Part shown: piece by piece, positions 63,222-64,000 of the stretch
How positions within the stretch are numbered: position 1 is the stretch's first letter
How the letters are laid out: every line of letters begins with the position of its first letter
From: Rosettibacter primus
Lineage (GTDB): Bacteria; Bacteroidota; Ignavibacteria; Ignavibacteriales; Melioribacteraceae
NCBI RefSeq assembly: GCF_036860675.1
Contig: NZ_JAYKGK010000013.1
Span: 11,093 to 75,092 of the forward strand
Direction: 5' to 3'
DNA length: 64,000 bases
Position numbers and translations under genes: made by a program
The notes under the pieces: model-generated
The model's database searches: none
What the model saw: the letters and a program-made list of their open reading frames with translations, nothing else
What the model was told of the DNA's origin: nothing

Positions 63222-64000
63222 TTATTTAAGAAGAATCATCTTTTTAGCTTGAACAAAATCACCTGCTTCAATTCTGTAAATATAAGTTCCAGCAGCTACA
63301 CGATTACCAATATTGTTTGTTCCATTCCATTCAATTTTATATACACCAGGAGCTTGTTCTGAATTTAACAATGTTTTTACTTCTCTTCCTAAAATATCAT
63401 AAATCTTAATTGTTACCATGCTTTGTTTTGGTAAAGCGTAACTTATAATTGTAGAAGGATTAAATGGATTCGGATAATTCTGGAATAAATTAAATTGTGT
63501 TGGTATAGCTTCAGTGGTTTCAACACCAACCAAATCTAATTTTCTAATTTCAAGTAAGTCACAATAGACAGTACCTTTAAATCTTCCAAGTGGGTGAAGT
63601 CTTACTGAAAGTGATTTTGCACCTTGTTGAACTGGAATGTCAACATAAAATTGCATCCATCCAAACTCATTTGCTACCGGGAATTTTAATGGAATATCGC
63701 GTGACCAGAATTCTCCCCACCCTTCATTATTTCCATATGTGTTGTGGAATATCGGCGTAATTGCAAAACTTGCTTGATCACCAATTTGAGCCATTTCTTC
63801 AGGATTTAATCCTTTTGCTTTTAACCAAACTGAAATTCTAATCATATCACCAGGATTAACATCTTTAAGAGAAGTTATATCGTAAACTCCTGGAACAATT
63901 TTTCCTGATGCTGCTGAACTTCCTATCAAATATCTTCTTGTCCCTACAAATCCATCATGTGTCCCAGGTAAATTCTCAAACTTTAAACTGTATCTTCCAT
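63222..64000 (-). CDS. C-terminal part of a secreted T9SS protein with carbohydrate-binding-like domain
   Basis: The frame is open to the window edge, so the 5' end is missing; at least 259 codons are visible. The upstream residues (RYSLKFENLPGTHDGFVGTR) and the segment up to about 150 (VNPGDMIRISVWLKAKG, SVRLHPLGRFKGTVYCDLLEI) look like a beta-sandwich carbohydrate-binding domain. The last 80 residues are a classical T9SS tail (LFQNYPNPFNPSTI, ILGREVKTLLNSE, AAGTYIYRIEAGDF). The catalytic part, if any, lies outside the window. Given the operon downstream it might be a secreted mannan-acting enzyme, but nothing visible proves that. Confidence 0.8.
   Translation of the reverse strand, partial: GRYSLKFENLPGTHDGFVGTRRYLIGSSAASGKIVPGVYDITSLKDVNPGDMIRISVWLKAKGLNPEEMAQIGDQASFAITPIFHNTYGNNEGWGEFWSRDIPLKFPVANEFGWMQFYVDIPVQQGAKSLSVRLHPLGRFKGTVYCDLLEIRKLDLVGVETTEAIPTQFNLFQNYPNPFNPSTIISYALPKQSMVTIKIYDILGREVKTLLNSEQAPGVYKIEWNGTNNIGNRVAAGTYIYRIEAGDFVQAKKMILLK

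Noticed and set aside
1..64000. CRISPR arrays, tRNA/rRNA genes, insertion sequences, prophage
   Set aside because: I looked for repeat-spacer patterns, tRNA-like cloverleaves and transposase or integrase motifs and saw none.

Overview
The window looks like a carbohydrate-utilisation region from an Ignavibacteria-type member of the Bacteroidota/Chlorobiota lineage. This is an inference from three things: AT-rich DNA, several secreted enzymes ending in a type IX secretion (T9SS) tail with the QNYPNPFNP-type motif, and TonB-dependent receptors without SusD partners, together with frequent good Shine-Dalgarno sequences (AGGAGG), which classical Bacteroidetes mostly lack. Every convincing gene, about 40 of them, lies on the minus strand, so transcription runs from base 64000 towards base 1. 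I see no rRNA, tRNA, CRISPR array, transposase or integrase.

Region A (64000 to 38711, in transcription order) begins with the tail of a secreted T9SS protein and an intrinsic terminator. A gene train of about 24 kb follows with mostly tiny gaps or ATGA overlaps: TonB-dependent receptor, 1080-residue exoprotein, PorV/PorQ-like barrel, SurA/PrsA-like foldase, ABC sugar-binding lipoprotein, two permeases, a GH130 phosphorylase, an unknown alpha/alpha-barrel protein, a second GH130 enzyme, a secreted six-hairpin glycosidase-like protein, a cytoplasmic GH2 beta-mannosidase, a large secreted multi-domain protein, and the MalK/UgpC ATPase. It reads as a complete beta-mannoside capture, import and phosphorolysis operon.

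Region B (38612 to 29091) is a bacterial microcompartment (BMC) operon: pduL, four BMC-P pentamer proteins, three BMC-H hexamer proteins, a CoA-acylating aldehyde dehydrogenase, a class II (fuculose/rhamnulose-phosphate type) aldolase, an acetate-kinase-like enzyme, and LUD-family lactate-oxidation proteins (lutC and a LutB-LutA-like fusion). It resembles the planctomycete/verrucomicrobial fucose-rhamnose BMC type. A LacI regulator and rhamnulokinase follow at 28735 to 26019. The BMC and lacI promoters share TTGACA-17-TAACTT boxes and a 15-base operator half-site.

Region C (25901 to 1) is a rhamnogalacturonan-I/pectin degradation region: TonB-dependent receptor plus secreted beta-helix protein closed by a strong terminator, then esterase, PL11, GH31, PL9, GH106, GH2, polysaccharide deacetylase, PL26-like, PL22-like and GH105 (cut by the window edge and using a GTG start).

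Together, Region C should release L-rhamnose from pectin. RhaB phosphorylates the ketose. The BMC aldolase would split it to dihydroxyacetone phosphate and lactaldehyde, and lactaldehyde would be oxidised through lactyl-CoA and lactyl-phosphate to lactate and then pyruvate. The rhamnose importer and isomerase are not in this window.
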